DNA of 64,000 nucleotides from JAJPKK01 sp963781195 (GCA_963781195.1 CAWAEZ010000003.1:186001-250000), one strand, 5' to 3'. Shown: positions 49,687-58,397, counted from the stretch's first letter. Numbers and translations: made by a program. Notes: generated by a model from the sequence alone, not told the origin.

Positions 49687-49812
49687 CGGCGGTCAACTCA
49701 CGGGCGCGAACGATCCACGGACCGGCACGGCCCCACCACATTCCGGCCCTTGATTAATCCCGGTTTTACCCCATGGTTTGTCTCTGGTTTGAAACACGGG
49801 GCCAGTGCGTTC

Positions 49813-50148
49813 ATGTATGGATTATTCAGCCGCAGCGGCGTGCGAAATCTGACGCCGGAAGAAGTGGCGGCCGGGTTGAAGACCGGCCAGATGCTGGTGA
49901 TCGACGTCCGCGAGCCGCAGGAGACTGCGCAGGAGCGGATTCCCGGCGCGGTGCTGGCGCCGCTGTCGCAGTTCGATCCCCTAAATCTTCCTGATCCCCA
50001 AGGGCGTACCGTCGTGTTTTCCTGCGGGTCCGGGGTGCGATCGATCAAGGCCGCCGAGATTGCCCAGGCGGCCGGCCTCGCCTATGAGGCGCACCTCGCC
50101 GGCGGCCTGAAGGCCTGGAAAATGGCCGGCCTTCCCACTGAAAAATGA
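49813..50148 (+). CDS. rhodanese-domain sulfurtransferase
   Basis: The 111-residue protein is a single rhodanese domain: VIDVREPQETAQERIPGAVLAPLSQF and the catalytic Cys71 in VVFSCGSGVRS, followed by LAGGLKAWKMAGLP. The six-residue active loop CGSGVR is of the sulfurtransferase rather than phosphatase type. It transfers sulfane sulfur to an acceptor. ATG 49813 is family-like, but a TTG at 49750 in frame would add 21 residues and cannot be excluded. Cytoplasmic. Confidence 0.87.
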   Translation: MYGLFSRSGVRNLTPEEVAAGLKTGQMLVIDVREPQETAQERIPGAVLAPLSQFDPLNLPDPQGRTVVFSCGSGVRSIKAAEIAQAAGLAYEAHLAGGLKAWKMAGLPTEK

Positions 50149-50219
50149 TGCGACCCCAGGCGGCCGCCGGTACAAGAGGCGGCCGCGGCAGCAATTCCGA
50201 CGCCGCCAGGGAGGGTTTC

Positions 50220-50483
50220 ATGCGGGTGGGGTTCCGGGTGGCATTGATGGCGATGGCCGCGGCATACGTGCTCGCCGGCCTGTGGCCGACCGAAGCGCGG
50301 GCCTATCCGAAGGCCTGGTACCCGTGGTGCTCGCGATGGGTGGCGGGTGTGGACATCGACTGCAGCTATGTCAGCCACGATCAATGCATGCAGACAGTGA
50401 GCGGCGTTTCCGGTTACTGCACCCAAAACCCTGCTCCGCCTCCGCCGGGCGCGCAGCCACGCCGCTCCCGCCGGGCCTATTGA
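50220..50483 (+). CDS. DUF3551 family exported protein
   Basis: The 87-residue protein has a signal peptide (about 1-28, ending AYP) and a short mature part with the DUF3551 pattern: YPWCSRW, DCSYVSHDQCMQTVSGVSGYC (four cysteines) and a Pro-rich tail. The cysteines should form two disulfides in the periplasm. DUF3551 proteins are abundant in Bradyrhizobium relatives with unknown function. ATG 50220 follows GGGAGGG. Probably its own transcription unit. Confidence 0.85.
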   Translation: MRVGFRVALMAMAAAYVLAGLWPTEARAYPKAWYPWCSRWVAGVDIDCSYVSHDQCMQTVSGVSGYCTQNPAPPPPGAQPRRSRRAY

Positions 50484-50514
50484 GATGATCTAGCCGTTCG
50501 CAGGAGAGAGGACG

Positions 50515-51621
50515 ATGCGCACATCCAATCTCCTGGTCGTGCTGGCGATGGCGGGAAGCCTCGCCGCCGCGGGCAGCGCCGGGACGGCCGCGCCCGAACG
50601 CTTCGTCAACGTCTACAACTGGTCGGACTATATTGCGCCGGGCGTGACCGACGCCTTCACCAAGGCGACCGGAATCCGCGTCCGCTACGACACCTTCGAT
50701 TCCAACGATACCCTCGAGACCAAGCTGCTCGCCGGCCGGTCGGGCTACGACGTCGTCGTTCCCACCGCCTATTTTCTGGAACGTCAGATCAAGGCGGGCG
50801 TGTTCCAGAAGCTCGACAAGGCCAAGCTGCCGAACCTCGTCAACGACTGGCCGCTGATCGCTCAAAAGCTCGCCGTCTTCGATCCCGGCAACGCGTACGC
50901 CGTGAACTACATGTGGGGCACGGTCGGGATCGGCTACAACGTGAAGGCGGCGCGCGAGCTCCTCGGTGCGGACGCCGTCATCGACAGCTGGAGCCTGGTG
51001 TTCGATCCGGCGCAGCTCGCGAAGTTCAAGGACTGCGGCGTCCACATGCTGGATTCGGCCGACGACATCCTGCCCGCCGCGCTGCATTATCTCGGCAAAG
51101 ACCCGAATTCTTCGAACCCCGCAGACATCGAGGCGGCGGCCGATCTCGTTGCCAAGGTGCGGCCGTTGGTGCGGAAATTCCATTCCTCCGAATACCTCAA
51201 CGCGCTCGCGAGCGGCGAGATCTGTCTCGTGGTCGGGTGGTCGGGCGACATCAAGCAGGCCCAGAAGCGCGCCGCCGAGGCCAAGAACGGCGTGGAGATC
51301 GGCTACGCGATCCCCAAGGAGGGCGCTCAGATGTTCTTCGACAATCTCGCCATCCCCAAGGATGCGCGCAACGTCGACGAGGCCCATGCCTTCATCAATT
51401 ACCTGTCGTTGCCGGAGGTCGCTGCGGCCAACACCAACTTCCTGTCCTACGCCAACGGCAATCTCGCCAGCCAGAAGCTGATCGATCCGGCGATCCTGTC
51501 CGACCGCACCATCTACCCGGACGCGGCCACCCTGACGCGCCTCTTCACGATTACGGCGCACGACGCCAAGACAACGAGGCTGATGAACCGGCTGTGGACC
51601 CGCATCAAAACCGGGCGGTGA
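50515..51621 (+). CDS. polyamine ABC transporter substrate-binding protein (PotF/PotD-like)
   Basis: The 368-residue protein has a signal peptide (about 1-26) and the PotF fold: FVNVYNWSDYIAPGVTDAFTKATGIRVRYDTFDSNDTLETKLLAGRSGYDVVVPTAYFL, AVNYMWGTVGIGYN, VVGWSGDIKQAQ and MFFDNLAIPKDARNVDEAHAFINYL. Aromatic and acidic pocket residues typical of putrescine/spermidine binding are present. Periplasmic. No permease or ATPase gene is adjacent, so it is an orphan component or works with a distant transporter. Confidence 0.88.
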   Translation: MRTSNLLVVLAMAGSLAAAGSAGTAAPERFVNVYNWSDYIAPGVTDAFTKATGIRVRYDTFDSNDTLETKLLAGRSGYDVVVPTAYFLERQIKAGVFQKLDKAKLPNLVNDWPLIAQKLAVFDPGNAYAVNYMWGTVGIGYNVKAARELLGADAVIDSWSLVFDPAQLAKFKDCGVHMLDSADDILPAALHYLGKDPNSSNPADIEAAADLVAKVRPLVRKFHSSEYLNALASGEICLVVGWSGDIKQAQKRAAEAKNGVEIGYAIPKEGAQMFFDNLAIPKDARNVDEAHAFINYLSLPEVAAANTNFLSYANGNLASQKLIDPAILSDRTIYPDAATLTRLFTITAHDAKTTRLMNRLWTRIKTGR

Positions 51622-51626
51622 GCACG

Positions 51627-51670
51627 GTTTCGAAAAGTTGCAGGGACTTTTCGGAGCGGTTGATGCAAAA
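51627..51670. repeat. dispersed intergenic repeat relic
   Basis: The segment containing AAAAGTTGCAGGGACTTTTCGG resembles, in opposite orientation, the element at 55186-55239 (AAGTTGCAGTCTTTTCGG on the minus strand). The GATCATGCTC-type elements of Hyphomicrobiales are the likely source. Confidence 0.5.
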
Positions 51671-51850
51671 CAACTTCAAATACCGGCTCGAGTCCGCCGG
51701 AAACCTTGTTTTCGACGTCTCTTTTCCGAATGCCAGGCGGATCCGGCATCAGGGCGACCATGCGGGAGAGCATGACTCCTGCATCTATCGCGCATGGCGG
51801 TCGCTCCCTACATGGGAATCGGATGCGTTAAGTTAGGCTCGTGTGAACAC

Positions 51851-52183
51851 ATGACATCGCAAGAGCCGTCAAAAGACGAGGAAAAGGGCCGTGTGCTCCA
51901 GTTTCGGCCGCGCCCGGCGCGTTCCTGGAACGCGCAGCTGCGCCTGCGTGACCAGATGCGCAGCCCGGTCGATGACCTCAACAAATATTCCCGCGGTCCG
52001 GACGACGACAATTTCCGCCACCGGATGACGGTGAATCTGCTCGCCTTCGCGGTGCTGGCGTTCATCGTATTTTGCGGCATCTGGCTCGCCAACACCATGT
52101 CCGACCTGCGCAAGAACCAGGACTGCGTGCTGAGCGGCCGCACCAATTGTGCGCCGATCCGGCTCCCCGTCGATCCGCCTTGA
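51851..52183 (+). CDS. single-pass membrane protein of unknown function (110 aa)
   Basis: The 110-residue protein has a charged cytoplasmic part (about 1-58, with VLQFRPRPARSWNAQLRLRDQ and LNKYSRGPDDDNFRHR), one membrane helix (about 60-81, VNLLAFAVLAFIVFCGIWLA) and a short outer tail with two cysteines (QDCVLSGRTNCAPIRL) that could be disulfide-linked. I recall similar short proteins in Bradyrhizobiaceae with the QDC...NC ending, of unknown function. Start ATG 51851 is preferred over 51794, which adds an unlikely tail. Confidence 0.65.
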   Translation: MTSQEPSKDEEKGRVLQFRPRPARSWNAQLRLRDQMRSPVDDLNKYSRGPDDDNFRHRMTVNLLAFAVLAFIVFCGIWLANTMSDLRKNQDCVLSGRTNCAPIRLPVDPP

Positions 52184-52245
52184 GCCTCCTCTCCGCCGTT
52201 GCCGGCGGAGAGGCAGGGTTGTGCCGCACTCAGATTTCGCGGTGC

Positions 52246-52854
52246 TCAGAACACCGTGCGGTGCTGTTCGCGGCTCGCCACGCGGCCGACGATCAGAGAG
52301 ACCGGCGCGAGGCCGTCCACCCCCAGGGCGCGCGCCGCTGCGGGGCTGAGATCGATCACCCGGCCACGCACGAACGGGCCGCGGTCGTTGATCCGCACGA
52401 CGGCAGTGCGGCCGTTGCGGTGGTTGACGACCGTCACCTGGGTTCCGAACGGCAAGCTGCGGTGAGCGGCGGTCATGGCCCCGGGGTTCATCTGCTCCCC
52501 GCTCGCCGTGTGGTGATCACTATAAACCGACGCGATTCCGGAGCTCCCTCCCGAGGAATCGCGGCCACTCGCGTGACGTCCACCTGTTTCGGTTCCCTTT
52601 TCGGCGGACCGGCCGATCGACCGTGCCGCCACCGCAAGGGTCCCGCGCAGGCCACGCCGGCGATGAAGATTCGTGCGCCACGAGCCGGCGACGGCCACAG
52701 CGGCATGCGAACGATATGCGCTCCTCATCATTCCGTGCGCGTGCGCCGAGGCTGGACGGATGCCGGCGCCTGCTGCCATCACGACAGTCAAGGCGCTTGC
52801 CAGGAGCACGTTGCGAAGCAGGCGACGCGAACACGATACGCTTTGATGTTTCAA
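52246..52854 (-). CDS. rlpA: RlpA-family septal ring lytic transglycosylase-like protein
   Basis: The 202-residue protein has an N-terminal signal (about 11-37), a basic spacer and a double-psi beta-barrel domain (about 105-195). The domain holds SGIASVYSDHHTASGEQMNPGAMTAAHRSLPFGTQVTVVNHRNG, VRINDRGPFVRGRVIDLSPAAARALG. The conserved Asp and surrounding residues match RlpA, which cleaves peptidoglycan strands lacking stem peptides. No SPOR domain follows, so this is the short form. Periplasmic. Confidence 0.85.
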   Translation of the reverse strand: MKHQSVSCSRRLLRNVLLASALTVVMAAGAGIRPASAHAHGMMRSAYRSHAAVAVAGSWRTNLHRRRGLRGTLAVAARSIGRSAEKGTETGGRHASGRDSSGGSSGIASVYSDHHTASGEQMNPGAMTAAHRSLPFGTQVTVVNHRNGRTAVVRINDRGPFVRGRVIDLSPAAARALGVDGLAPVSLIVGRVASREQHRTVF

Positions 52855-53192
52855 TACGAGTTCCTTTCACTAGACGCACATTTCGTGCGCCTATTTCAGG
52901 TGAAAGCCGGTGCAGCACCTTGCCAGCAACGTTGGATCGCTGCTTTTGGCCCCGCCGCCTCTGCACCCGGCCGGTGACAGTCCTCCCTGGGTGGGCGCGG
53001 CTTTTCTGCACCAAGTGTGTCCTCAATAGGGCAACACTGCGCAGAGCCGCCATTCGTGTGGGCATGGCATTGCGCTTGTGGGTCCTCTTCGGTATAGGAA
53101 CCGCGATGGGGGTGCGGGCCACGAGGCCCGCTTCATGGCTTGAGCGCCTCCGATGCGCCCGTCGAAAGCAGCGGATTTCCAGGAAGTTAGAG
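52855..53192. other. 338-bp divergent region between rlpA and acpXL
   Basis: No convincing gene. It must hold the promoters for rlpA and for the acpXL operon, but none is clear enough to call. AGGAAG stands before the acpXL start. Confidence 0.4.
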
Positions 53193-53474
53193 ATGTCCTC
53201 AACCTTCGATACGGTAGCCAATATTATCGCCGAAACGTGCGATATCCCTCGCGACAAGATCAAGCCGGAAAGCCACGCCATCAACGATCTGGGGATCGAC
53301 AGCCTAGACTTTCTCGACATCGCCTTCGCGATCGACAAAGCGTTCGGCATCAAGCTGCCGCTCGAGCAGTGGACGCAGGAAGTCAACGACGGCAAGGCGA
53401 CGACCGAGCAATATTTCGTTCTCAGCAATCTCTGCGCCAGCATCGACCGTCTGGTTGCGGCGAAGGGGGCGTAG
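53193..53474 (+). CDS. acpXL: acyl carrier protein AcpXL
   Basis: The 93-residue acidic protein carries the phosphopantetheine site DLGIDSLDFLDIAFAIDKAF with Ser37. It is longer than housekeeping ACP and has the AcpXL-type C-terminal extension (WTQEVNDGKATTEQYFVLSNLCASID). AcpXL carries the 27-hydroxyoctacosanoate chain for lipid A in rhizobia. AGGAAG precedes ATG 53193. It heads a seven-gene cluster in the order known from Rhizobium, ending with LpxXL. Confidence 0.93.
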   Translation: MSSTFDTVANIIAETCDIPRDKIKPESHAINDLGIDSLDFLDIAFAIDKAFGIKLPLEQWTQEVNDGKATTEQYFVLSNLCASIDRLVAAKGA

Positions 53475-53484
53475 TCCGCCCGCC

Positions 53485-53958
53485 ATGCGGCTCGAGTATT
53501 TTCAGCTCATCGATCGCATCGTCGAACTCGATCTGGTGGGCCGCACCATCACGGCACAGGCGCAGGTTCCCGAAACCAGCACGATCTTCGAAGGGCACTT
53601 TCCCGGCCACCCGCTGATGCCGGGCGTGCTCCTGATCGAGGCGATGGCGCAGACCTCGGGTTGGCTGATCATCGGGGCGACCGGCTTCACGCGGATGCCG
53701 TTCCTCGCAGCGGTCAAGGAGGCCAAGCTACGGACCTTCGTTGCGCCGGGGCAGATGCTGTCGCTGCGCGCAAGCCTGCTGCACGACGGGTCCGGCTATG
53801 CGATAACCAAGGCGGCCATCGACGTCGACGGCAAGACGGTGGCCGACAGCGAGATCACCTTCAAGGTCATGGCCTTTCCGGATCCGAAGTTCCGCCTCAG
53901 CATGAGCGAGGTCGCGCGGCGCATCGGGTTCCCGGTGGAGGCTCCGGCGCATGACTGA
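53485..53958 (+). CDS. fabZXL: 3-hydroxyacyl-ACP dehydratase, FabZ-like (FabZXL)
   Basis: The 157-residue hot-dog-fold protein has the FabZ signature FEGHFPGHPLMPGVLLIEAMAQTSG, with catalytic His38 and Glu52, and KEAKLRTFVAPGQMLSLRASL. It dehydrates 3-hydroxyacyl-AcpXL during elongation of the very-long-chain acid. It follows acpXL by 10 nt and overlaps the next gene by 8 nt, so translation is coupled. Length is typical. Confidence 0.92.
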   Translation: MRLEYFQLIDRIVELDLVGRTITAQAQVPETSTIFEGHFPGHPLMPGVLLIEAMAQTSGWLIIGATGFTRMPFLAAVKEAKLRTFVAPGQMLSLRASLLHDGSGYAITKAAIDVDGKTVADSEITFKVMAFPDPKFRLSMSEVARRIGFPVEAPAHD

Positions 53959-55162
53959 CGGGCCGCGGGAGACCTGGATCACCGGGGTTGGCCTCCTGTC
54001 TTCCCTGGGTGAGGGACCGGAGGCGCACTGGCAGGCGCTCGACGCGGGAAAGCTGCATGTCGAGAGCGCTGCCTACGCGCCTTACATCATCCATCCGCTG
54101 GCGCCGGTGAATTTCGACACCCAGATCCCGAAGAAAGGCGACCAGCGGCAGATGGAGCCCTGGCAGCGGATCGGCACCTATGCCGCAGGCCTCGCGCTCG
54201 ATAGCGCCGGCGCCAAAGGCAATGCGGACCTGCTCGGCCGGATGGACATGATCGTCGCCGCGGGCGGCGGCGAGCGCGATCTTGCCTCCGACAGCGCAAT
54301 CCTGCGCGGCATGCCGAAAGCCGCCGAGCAGGAGTTCTTTCTGAACGAACGGCTGATGAGCGACCTGCGCCCGACGCTGTTCCTCGCCCAACTCTCTAAT
54401 CTGCTCGCCGGCAACATTTCCATCGTGCACGGCGTCACCGGCTCCTCGCGCACCTTCATGGGCGAGGAAGCGGCGGGCGTCGATGCCGTCCGCATCGGGT
54501 TCGCCCGCGTCCAGTCGGGGCAGAGCGAGATCGCTCTGGTCGGCGGCGCGCAGAACAGCGAGCGCAAGGAAATGCTGCTGCTCTACGAGTTCGCCCGCCA
54601 GAACCTCACCCACGCGTTTCAGCCCGTGTGGGGCCGTCGCAGCCACCCCGGCTTTGCGCTGGGCTCGATGGGAGCGTTCTTGGTGCTCGAAAGCAGCACT
54701 CAGGCCCGCGCCCGCGCCGCCACGCCGTTGGCACGGCTCGTCGGCGTCGAAAGTGCGCGATCCAATCGCAAGCCCGGCGACGTGACGGCGACGCTGGACC
54801 GGCTGTGGAAGAAACTCGCGCCGCGGCGCGCCGCGTGCGGCGCCTTCGTCTCCGGCGCGACCGGCGCCGAGCCGGCCACCTCCGAGGAGCAGGCCTTCCT
54901 CGCGAGCCATCCGGAATTCGTGACGCGCGCCACCGGGACCCATCTCGGTCACGGCGTCGAGCCGCAATTCGCCATGAATGTCGCGCTCGCGGCGATCGCC
55001 CTGCAGCACGGCCGGCTGTTCGCGTCCCACGATACCACCGGCTTCGAGCGGGAACCCACCGCGCCGTTGAAACAGGCGGTGGTGACCGGCGTCGGCCACT
55101 GGCGCGGGGAAGGTCTCGCACTGGTCGAGAGAATCGACCAAAGCGCGGCCGTTTCCGGGTGA
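53951..55162 (+). CDS. fabF2XL: beta-ketoacyl-ACP synthase-like protein without catalytic cysteine (FabF2XL)
   Basis: The 403-residue protein has a thiolase/ketosynthase fold (WITGVGLLSSLGEG, MIVAAGGGERD), but the active-site segment reads NISIVHGVTGSSRTFMGEE (155-173) with no cysteine where KAS enzymes have TACASG. The first catalytic His motif (NAHGTGT) is also missing; GTHLGHGVEPQF replaces the second. It therefore resembles a chain-length factor. A partner of FabF1XL encoded downstream is the likely role, by analogy with KS/CLF pairs. It overlaps fabZXL by 8 nt; the next gene begins after 128 bp. Confidence 0.85.
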   Translation: MTDGPRETWITGVGLLSSLGEGPEAHWQALDAGKLHVESAAYAPYIIHPLAPVNFDTQIPKKGDQRQMEPWQRIGTYAAGLALDSAGAKGNADLLGRMDMIVAAGGGERDLASDSAILRGMPKAAEQEFFLNERLMSDLRPTLFLAQLSNLLAGNISIVHGVTGSSRTFMGEEAAGVDAVRIGFARVQSGQSEIALVGGAQNSERKEMLLLYEFARQNLTHAFQPVWGRRSHPGFALGSMGAFLVLESSTQARARAATPLARLVGVESARSNRKPGDVTATLDRLWKKLAPRRAACGAFVSGATGAEPATSEEQAFLASHPEFVTRATGTHLGHGVEPQFAMNVALAAIALQHGRLFASHDTTGFEREPTAPLKQAVVTGVGHWRGEGLALVERIDQSAAVSG

Positions 55163-55185
55163 GCGAACGCGCCTGGAAGTCCTTT

Positions 55186-55239
55186 GTTTCGAGCCGCTTC
55201 GTCCCGAAAAGACTGCAACTTCTCCCGATCATGCTCTAG
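55186..55239. repeat. dispersed intergenic repeat relic
   Basis: Read on the minus strand it begins GAGCATGATCGGGAGAAGTT and continues with GCAGTCTTTTCGGGA, the opposite orientation of 51627-51670. It lies in the 128-bp gap between fabF2XL and fabF1XL. Confidence 0.55.
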
Positions 55240-55290
55240 CATGGGCGAGGCGGATCGCTCGCCCGAGGACGCACAACTCCGGAGGTTGTC

Positions 55291-56571
55291 ATGACTGCGC
55301 TGCGCGACAAGGCCGGACGGCCGGTGATCGTCGTAACCGGGAGCGGGCTCGTCACCTCGCTTGGCGCCGGGAAGGCCGAGAACTGGAAGCGCCTCATGGC
55401 CGGAGAATTGGGGATCCACGCCATCACCCGTTTCGCCACCGCCGGCCTCAAGACGAGGATCGCGGGCACCGTCGATTTCCTCACCTCCGGCCCGGCCTCG
55501 GCTCCGGAAATCGCGCAACGTCTCGCCGAAGTGGCCGTCGAGGAAGCGCTCGCCCAATCGGGGATCGGATCGCGCGGCCATTTCCCGGGGCCGCTGTTCC
55601 TGGCGGTCGCCCCGAACGAGCTCGAGTGGGCGCAGCGCGAGGAGCTGGCGCGGGTTTCCGGCGCCAACGAGGAGGTCGGCTATGACGACCTGCTGCGGGC
55701 CGCCGCGAGCGGGCGCTTCCAGCCCTATCACGAGCGATTCGCGTTCGGTTCGGTCGGAGAAGGACTGGCGGCCACCTTCGGCACCGAAGGCTCGCCGATC
55801 TCGCTGTCGACCGCCTGCGCCTCGGGCGCAAGCGCGATCCAGCTCGGCCTCGAGGCGATCCGGCGCGGCGAGACTGATGCGGCGCTGTGCGTCGCCACCG
55901 ACGGCTCGATCAACGCCGAGAGCCTGGTGCGGTTCTCGCTTCTCTCCGCGCTGTCGACCCAGAACGACGTTCCCCAGGCCGCCTCCAAGCCGTTCTCCAA
56001 GAACCGCGACGGCTTCGTCATGGCGGAAGGCGCCGGCGCGCTGGTCTTGGAGAGCTACGAAGCGGCGGTCGCGCGCGGCGCGAACATCCTCGGGGTGGTC
56101 GCCGGCTGCGGCGAGCTCGCCGATTCCTTCCATCGCACCCGTTCGAGCCCCGACGGCAAGCCCATCATCGGATGCATCCGCAACGCCATTGCCGATGCCG
56201 GCCTCGTGCCCGAGGACATCGGTTACATCAATGCCCACGGCACCGGCACTCCGGAAAACGACAAGATGGAATGCCTCGCCCTCTCCGCCGCACTGGGGTC
56301 CCACGCGAAGGACGTGCCGATCTCCTCCAACAAGTCGATGATCGGGCACACGCTGTCGGCCGCCGGCGCGGTGGAGGCCGTGATCACCCTGATGACGCTG
56401 GAGCACCAGCGCATTCCGCCCACCATCAACTACCATGTGCCCGATCCGGGGATCACGCTCGACGTGGTGCCCAACACGGCGCGCGACGCCCGCATCCGCT
56501 ACGCCATTTCCAACTCGTTCGGATTCGGCGGCCAGAACGTATCCCTGGTGCTCGCGAAGGAGCCGGCCTGA
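55291..56571 (+). CDS. fabF1XL: beta-ketoacyl-ACP synthase II-like (FabF1XL)
   Basis: The 426-residue condensing enzyme has an intact catalytic set: Cys176 (LSTACASGASA), His316 (INAHGTGTPEND), Lys348 and His353 (NKSMIGHTLSAAG). It condenses malonyl-ACP with the growing acyl-AcpXL chain. CGGAGG precedes ATG 55291. Because its neighbour FabF2XL lacks the cysteine, this is probably the only active KS of the cluster. It overlaps the SDR gene by one base (TGATG). Confidence 0.93.
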   Translation: MTALRDKAGRPVIVVTGSGLVTSLGAGKAENWKRLMAGELGIHAITRFATAGLKTRIAGTVDFLTSGPASAPEIAQRLAEVAVEEALAQSGIGSRGHFPGPLFLAVAPNELEWAQREELARVSGANEEVGYDDLLRAAASGRFQPYHERFAFGSVGEGLAATFGTEGSPISLSTACASGASAIQLGLEAIRRGETDAALCVATDGSINAESLVRFSLLSALSTQNDVPQAASKPFSKNRDGFVMAEGAGALVLESYEAAVARGANILGVVAGCGELADSFHRTRSSPDGKPIIGCIRNAIADAGLVPEDIGYINAHGTGTPENDKMECLALSAALGSHAKDVPISSNKSMIGHTLSAAGAVEAVITLMTLEHQRIPPTINYHVPDPGITLDVVPNTARDARIRYAISNSFGFGGQNVSLVLAKEPA

Positions 56572-57335
56572 TGGCGTCCCCCGCCGCACGGCGAGTCCTG
56601 GTGACGGGCGGAGGCCGCGGCCTCGGCGCCGCCATCGTCGCGGCGCTCGCGGCAGCCGGGCACCACGTGACTTTCACCTACCGCTCCGCCCGCGACGAGG
56701 CGGAACAGGCATTGCAGTCCCTCACCACCGCCCATCCCGGGCAGGTGTTTGCCGCGCGCGCGGTCGATCTCTCCGACCGCGATGCGGTGGAGGCGTTCGC
56801 CGAAGCGCTCGGCAACGAGGAACCCTACGGCGGGTTCGTGCACAATGCCGGGCACACCTACGACACGCTCGCGGTGATGATGGAGCAGTCCAAGGCCGAG
56901 GTGGCGATGCAGGTGAACTACTGGTCGTTCACCCGTCTCGTGAACACGCTGCTACGCCCGATGATGCGGGCCAAGGACGGCCGCGTTGCCGTGATCGGCT
57001 CGGTGACGGCGCTGCAGGCGAATCAGGGCAATGCCGCCTATGCGGCATCGAAAGCCGCCCTACTCGGCTATGTGCGCACCCTCGCCGTCGAGATCGCGCG
57101 CACCGGCGTCACCGCGAACTATGTCGCGCCGGGGTTCATCGACACCGCCATGCTGGCGCCCTACGCCAAATTCCGCGAAACCATCGAAAACCAGATCCCG
57201 GCCCGCCGGTTCGCACGGCCGGACGAGATCGCCGCGGTGGTCGCCTTCCTGCTGTCGCCGGGCGCATCCTACCTGACCGGCGCCGTGCTGCCGGTTGACG
57301 GCGGCCTTTCCGCAGCGATAGGCATCCACCGCTGA
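56571..57335 (+). CDS. SDR-family 3-oxoacyl-ACP reductase-like (FabG-like)
   Basis: The 254-residue protein is a classical short-chain dehydrogenase: cofactor loop VTGGGRGLGAAI, NAG motif (VHNAGHTYD), catalytic Ser in VIGSVTAL and Tyr-Lys in AAYAASKAALLG, then VAPGFIDTAML. It would reduce 3-oxoacyl-AcpXL with NAD(P)H. As far as I recall, the Rhizobium acpXL cluster has no FabG of its own, so this gene is an addition. ATG 56571 overlaps the fabF1XL stop by one base, strongly suggesting one pathway. Confidence 0.9.
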   Translation: MASPAARRVLVTGGGRGLGAAIVAALAAAGHHVTFTYRSARDEAEQALQSLTTAHPGQVFAARAVDLSDRDAVEAFAEALGNEEPYGGFVHNAGHTYDTLAVMMEQSKAEVAMQVNYWSFTRLVNTLLRPMMRAKDGRVAVIGSVTALQANQGNAAYAASKAALLGYVRTLAVEIARTGVTANYVAPGFIDTAMLAPYAKFRETIENQIPARRFARPDEIAAVVAFLLSPGASYLTGAVLPVDGGLSAAIGIHR

Positions 57336-57364
57336 CGGCCGCGAAAATCTGGAGGCAGGGGCGG

Positions 57365-58387
57365 ATGCGCGCGCTCACACTCATTGCCGACCGCAAGGTC
57401 GAGCTCGTCGAACGCGACGCCCCGCCGCCGCCCGGCCCGGACGAGGTCCAGGTCCGGGTCCGTGCGGTGGCGCTCAACCACATCGACCTCTGGGGCTTTC
57501 GCGGCATGGCCTTCGCCAAGCGCAAGATGCCGCTGGCGGTGGGCGCCGAGGCCGCGGGCGAGGTTGCCGCCGTCGGGCCCGGCGTCACCACGGTGACACC
57601 CGGCGATCCCGTCGTGATGTACGGCGCGCAGACCTGCGGGGTATGCAAGGCGTGCCGCGAAGGCCGCGACAATCTGTGCGAGAACGTCAGGGGCATCATG
57701 GGTTTTCACTTCGACGGGTTCGCGCAGGAACTCGTCAACATGCCCGCGCGCCTCGTCATCAAGGTGCCGCCCGGCGTCGCCATGCGCGATGCCGCGTGTG
57801 CGCCGATCGCGTTCTCCACCGTCCAGCACATGCTGTTCGACAACGCCAAGCTCGAGCCCGGCGAGACCGTCCTCGTCCAGGCCGGCGGCTCCGGGATCGG
57901 CACCGTGGCGGTCAAGATGGCGAAGGCGATCGGCTGCACCGTGATCACCACCGTCGGCGACGACGCCAAGGGCCAAAAAGTGAAGGCGCTCGGCGCCGAC
58001 CACGTCATCAACTACCGCACGGACCGCTTCGAGCACGTGGTGCGAAAGATCACCGCCAAGAAGGGCGTCGATGTCGTGTTCGAGCACACCGGCGCGGAGA
58101 CCTTCAACGGCTCGCTGCTCTCGCTCAAGCGCGGCGGCCGTCTGGTGACCTGCGGCGCGACCTCGGGCCCGACCGTGACCTTCAACCTGATGCAGTTGTT
58201 CCAGCAGCAGTATCGCATCATCGGCTCGTTCGGCGCCTCGATGCGCAACATCCGCGAGGGGCTCGCCAAGATGGCGGGCGGAATGCTTCCGGTGATCGAC
58301 ACCGAGGTGGAACTCGCCGACTTCGAGCGCGGCCTCGGCCGCCTGGAGGGCCGCCAGGTGTTCGGCAAAGTGATCCTGAGCCTCTGA
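57365..58387 (+). CDS. adhXL: zinc-type alcohol dehydrogenase / quinone oxidoreductase (AdhXL)
   Basis: The 340-residue MDR-family protein has a GroES-like domain (GAEAAGEVAAVGPGV), a structural-zinc cysteine set (TCGVCKACREGRDNLCEN) and a Rossmann domain (VLVQAGGSGIGTVAVKMAKAIG). It may act in the late steps of forming the hydroxylated very-long-chain acid or as an enoyl reductase; the rhizobial cluster contains a gene of this kind at the same place. It begins 29 nt after the SDR gene and lies 10 nt before lpxXL. Confidence 0.87.
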   Translation: MRALTLIADRKVELVERDAPPPPGPDEVQVRVRAVALNHIDLWGFRGMAFAKRKMPLAVGAEAAGEVAAVGPGVTTVTPGDPVVMYGAQTCGVCKACREGRDNLCENVRGIMGFHFDGFAQELVNMPARLVIKVPPGVAMRDAACAPIAFSTVQHMLFDNAKLEPGETVLVQAGGSGIGTVAVKMAKAIGCTVITTVGDDAKGQKVKALGADHVINYRTDRFEHVVRKITAKKGVDVVFEHTGAETFNGSLLSLKRGGRLVTCGATSGPTVTFNLMQLFQQQYRIIGSFGASMRNIREGLAKMAGGMLPVIDTEVELADFERGLGRLEGRQVFGKVILSL

Positions 58388-58397
58388 CAACGGCACC

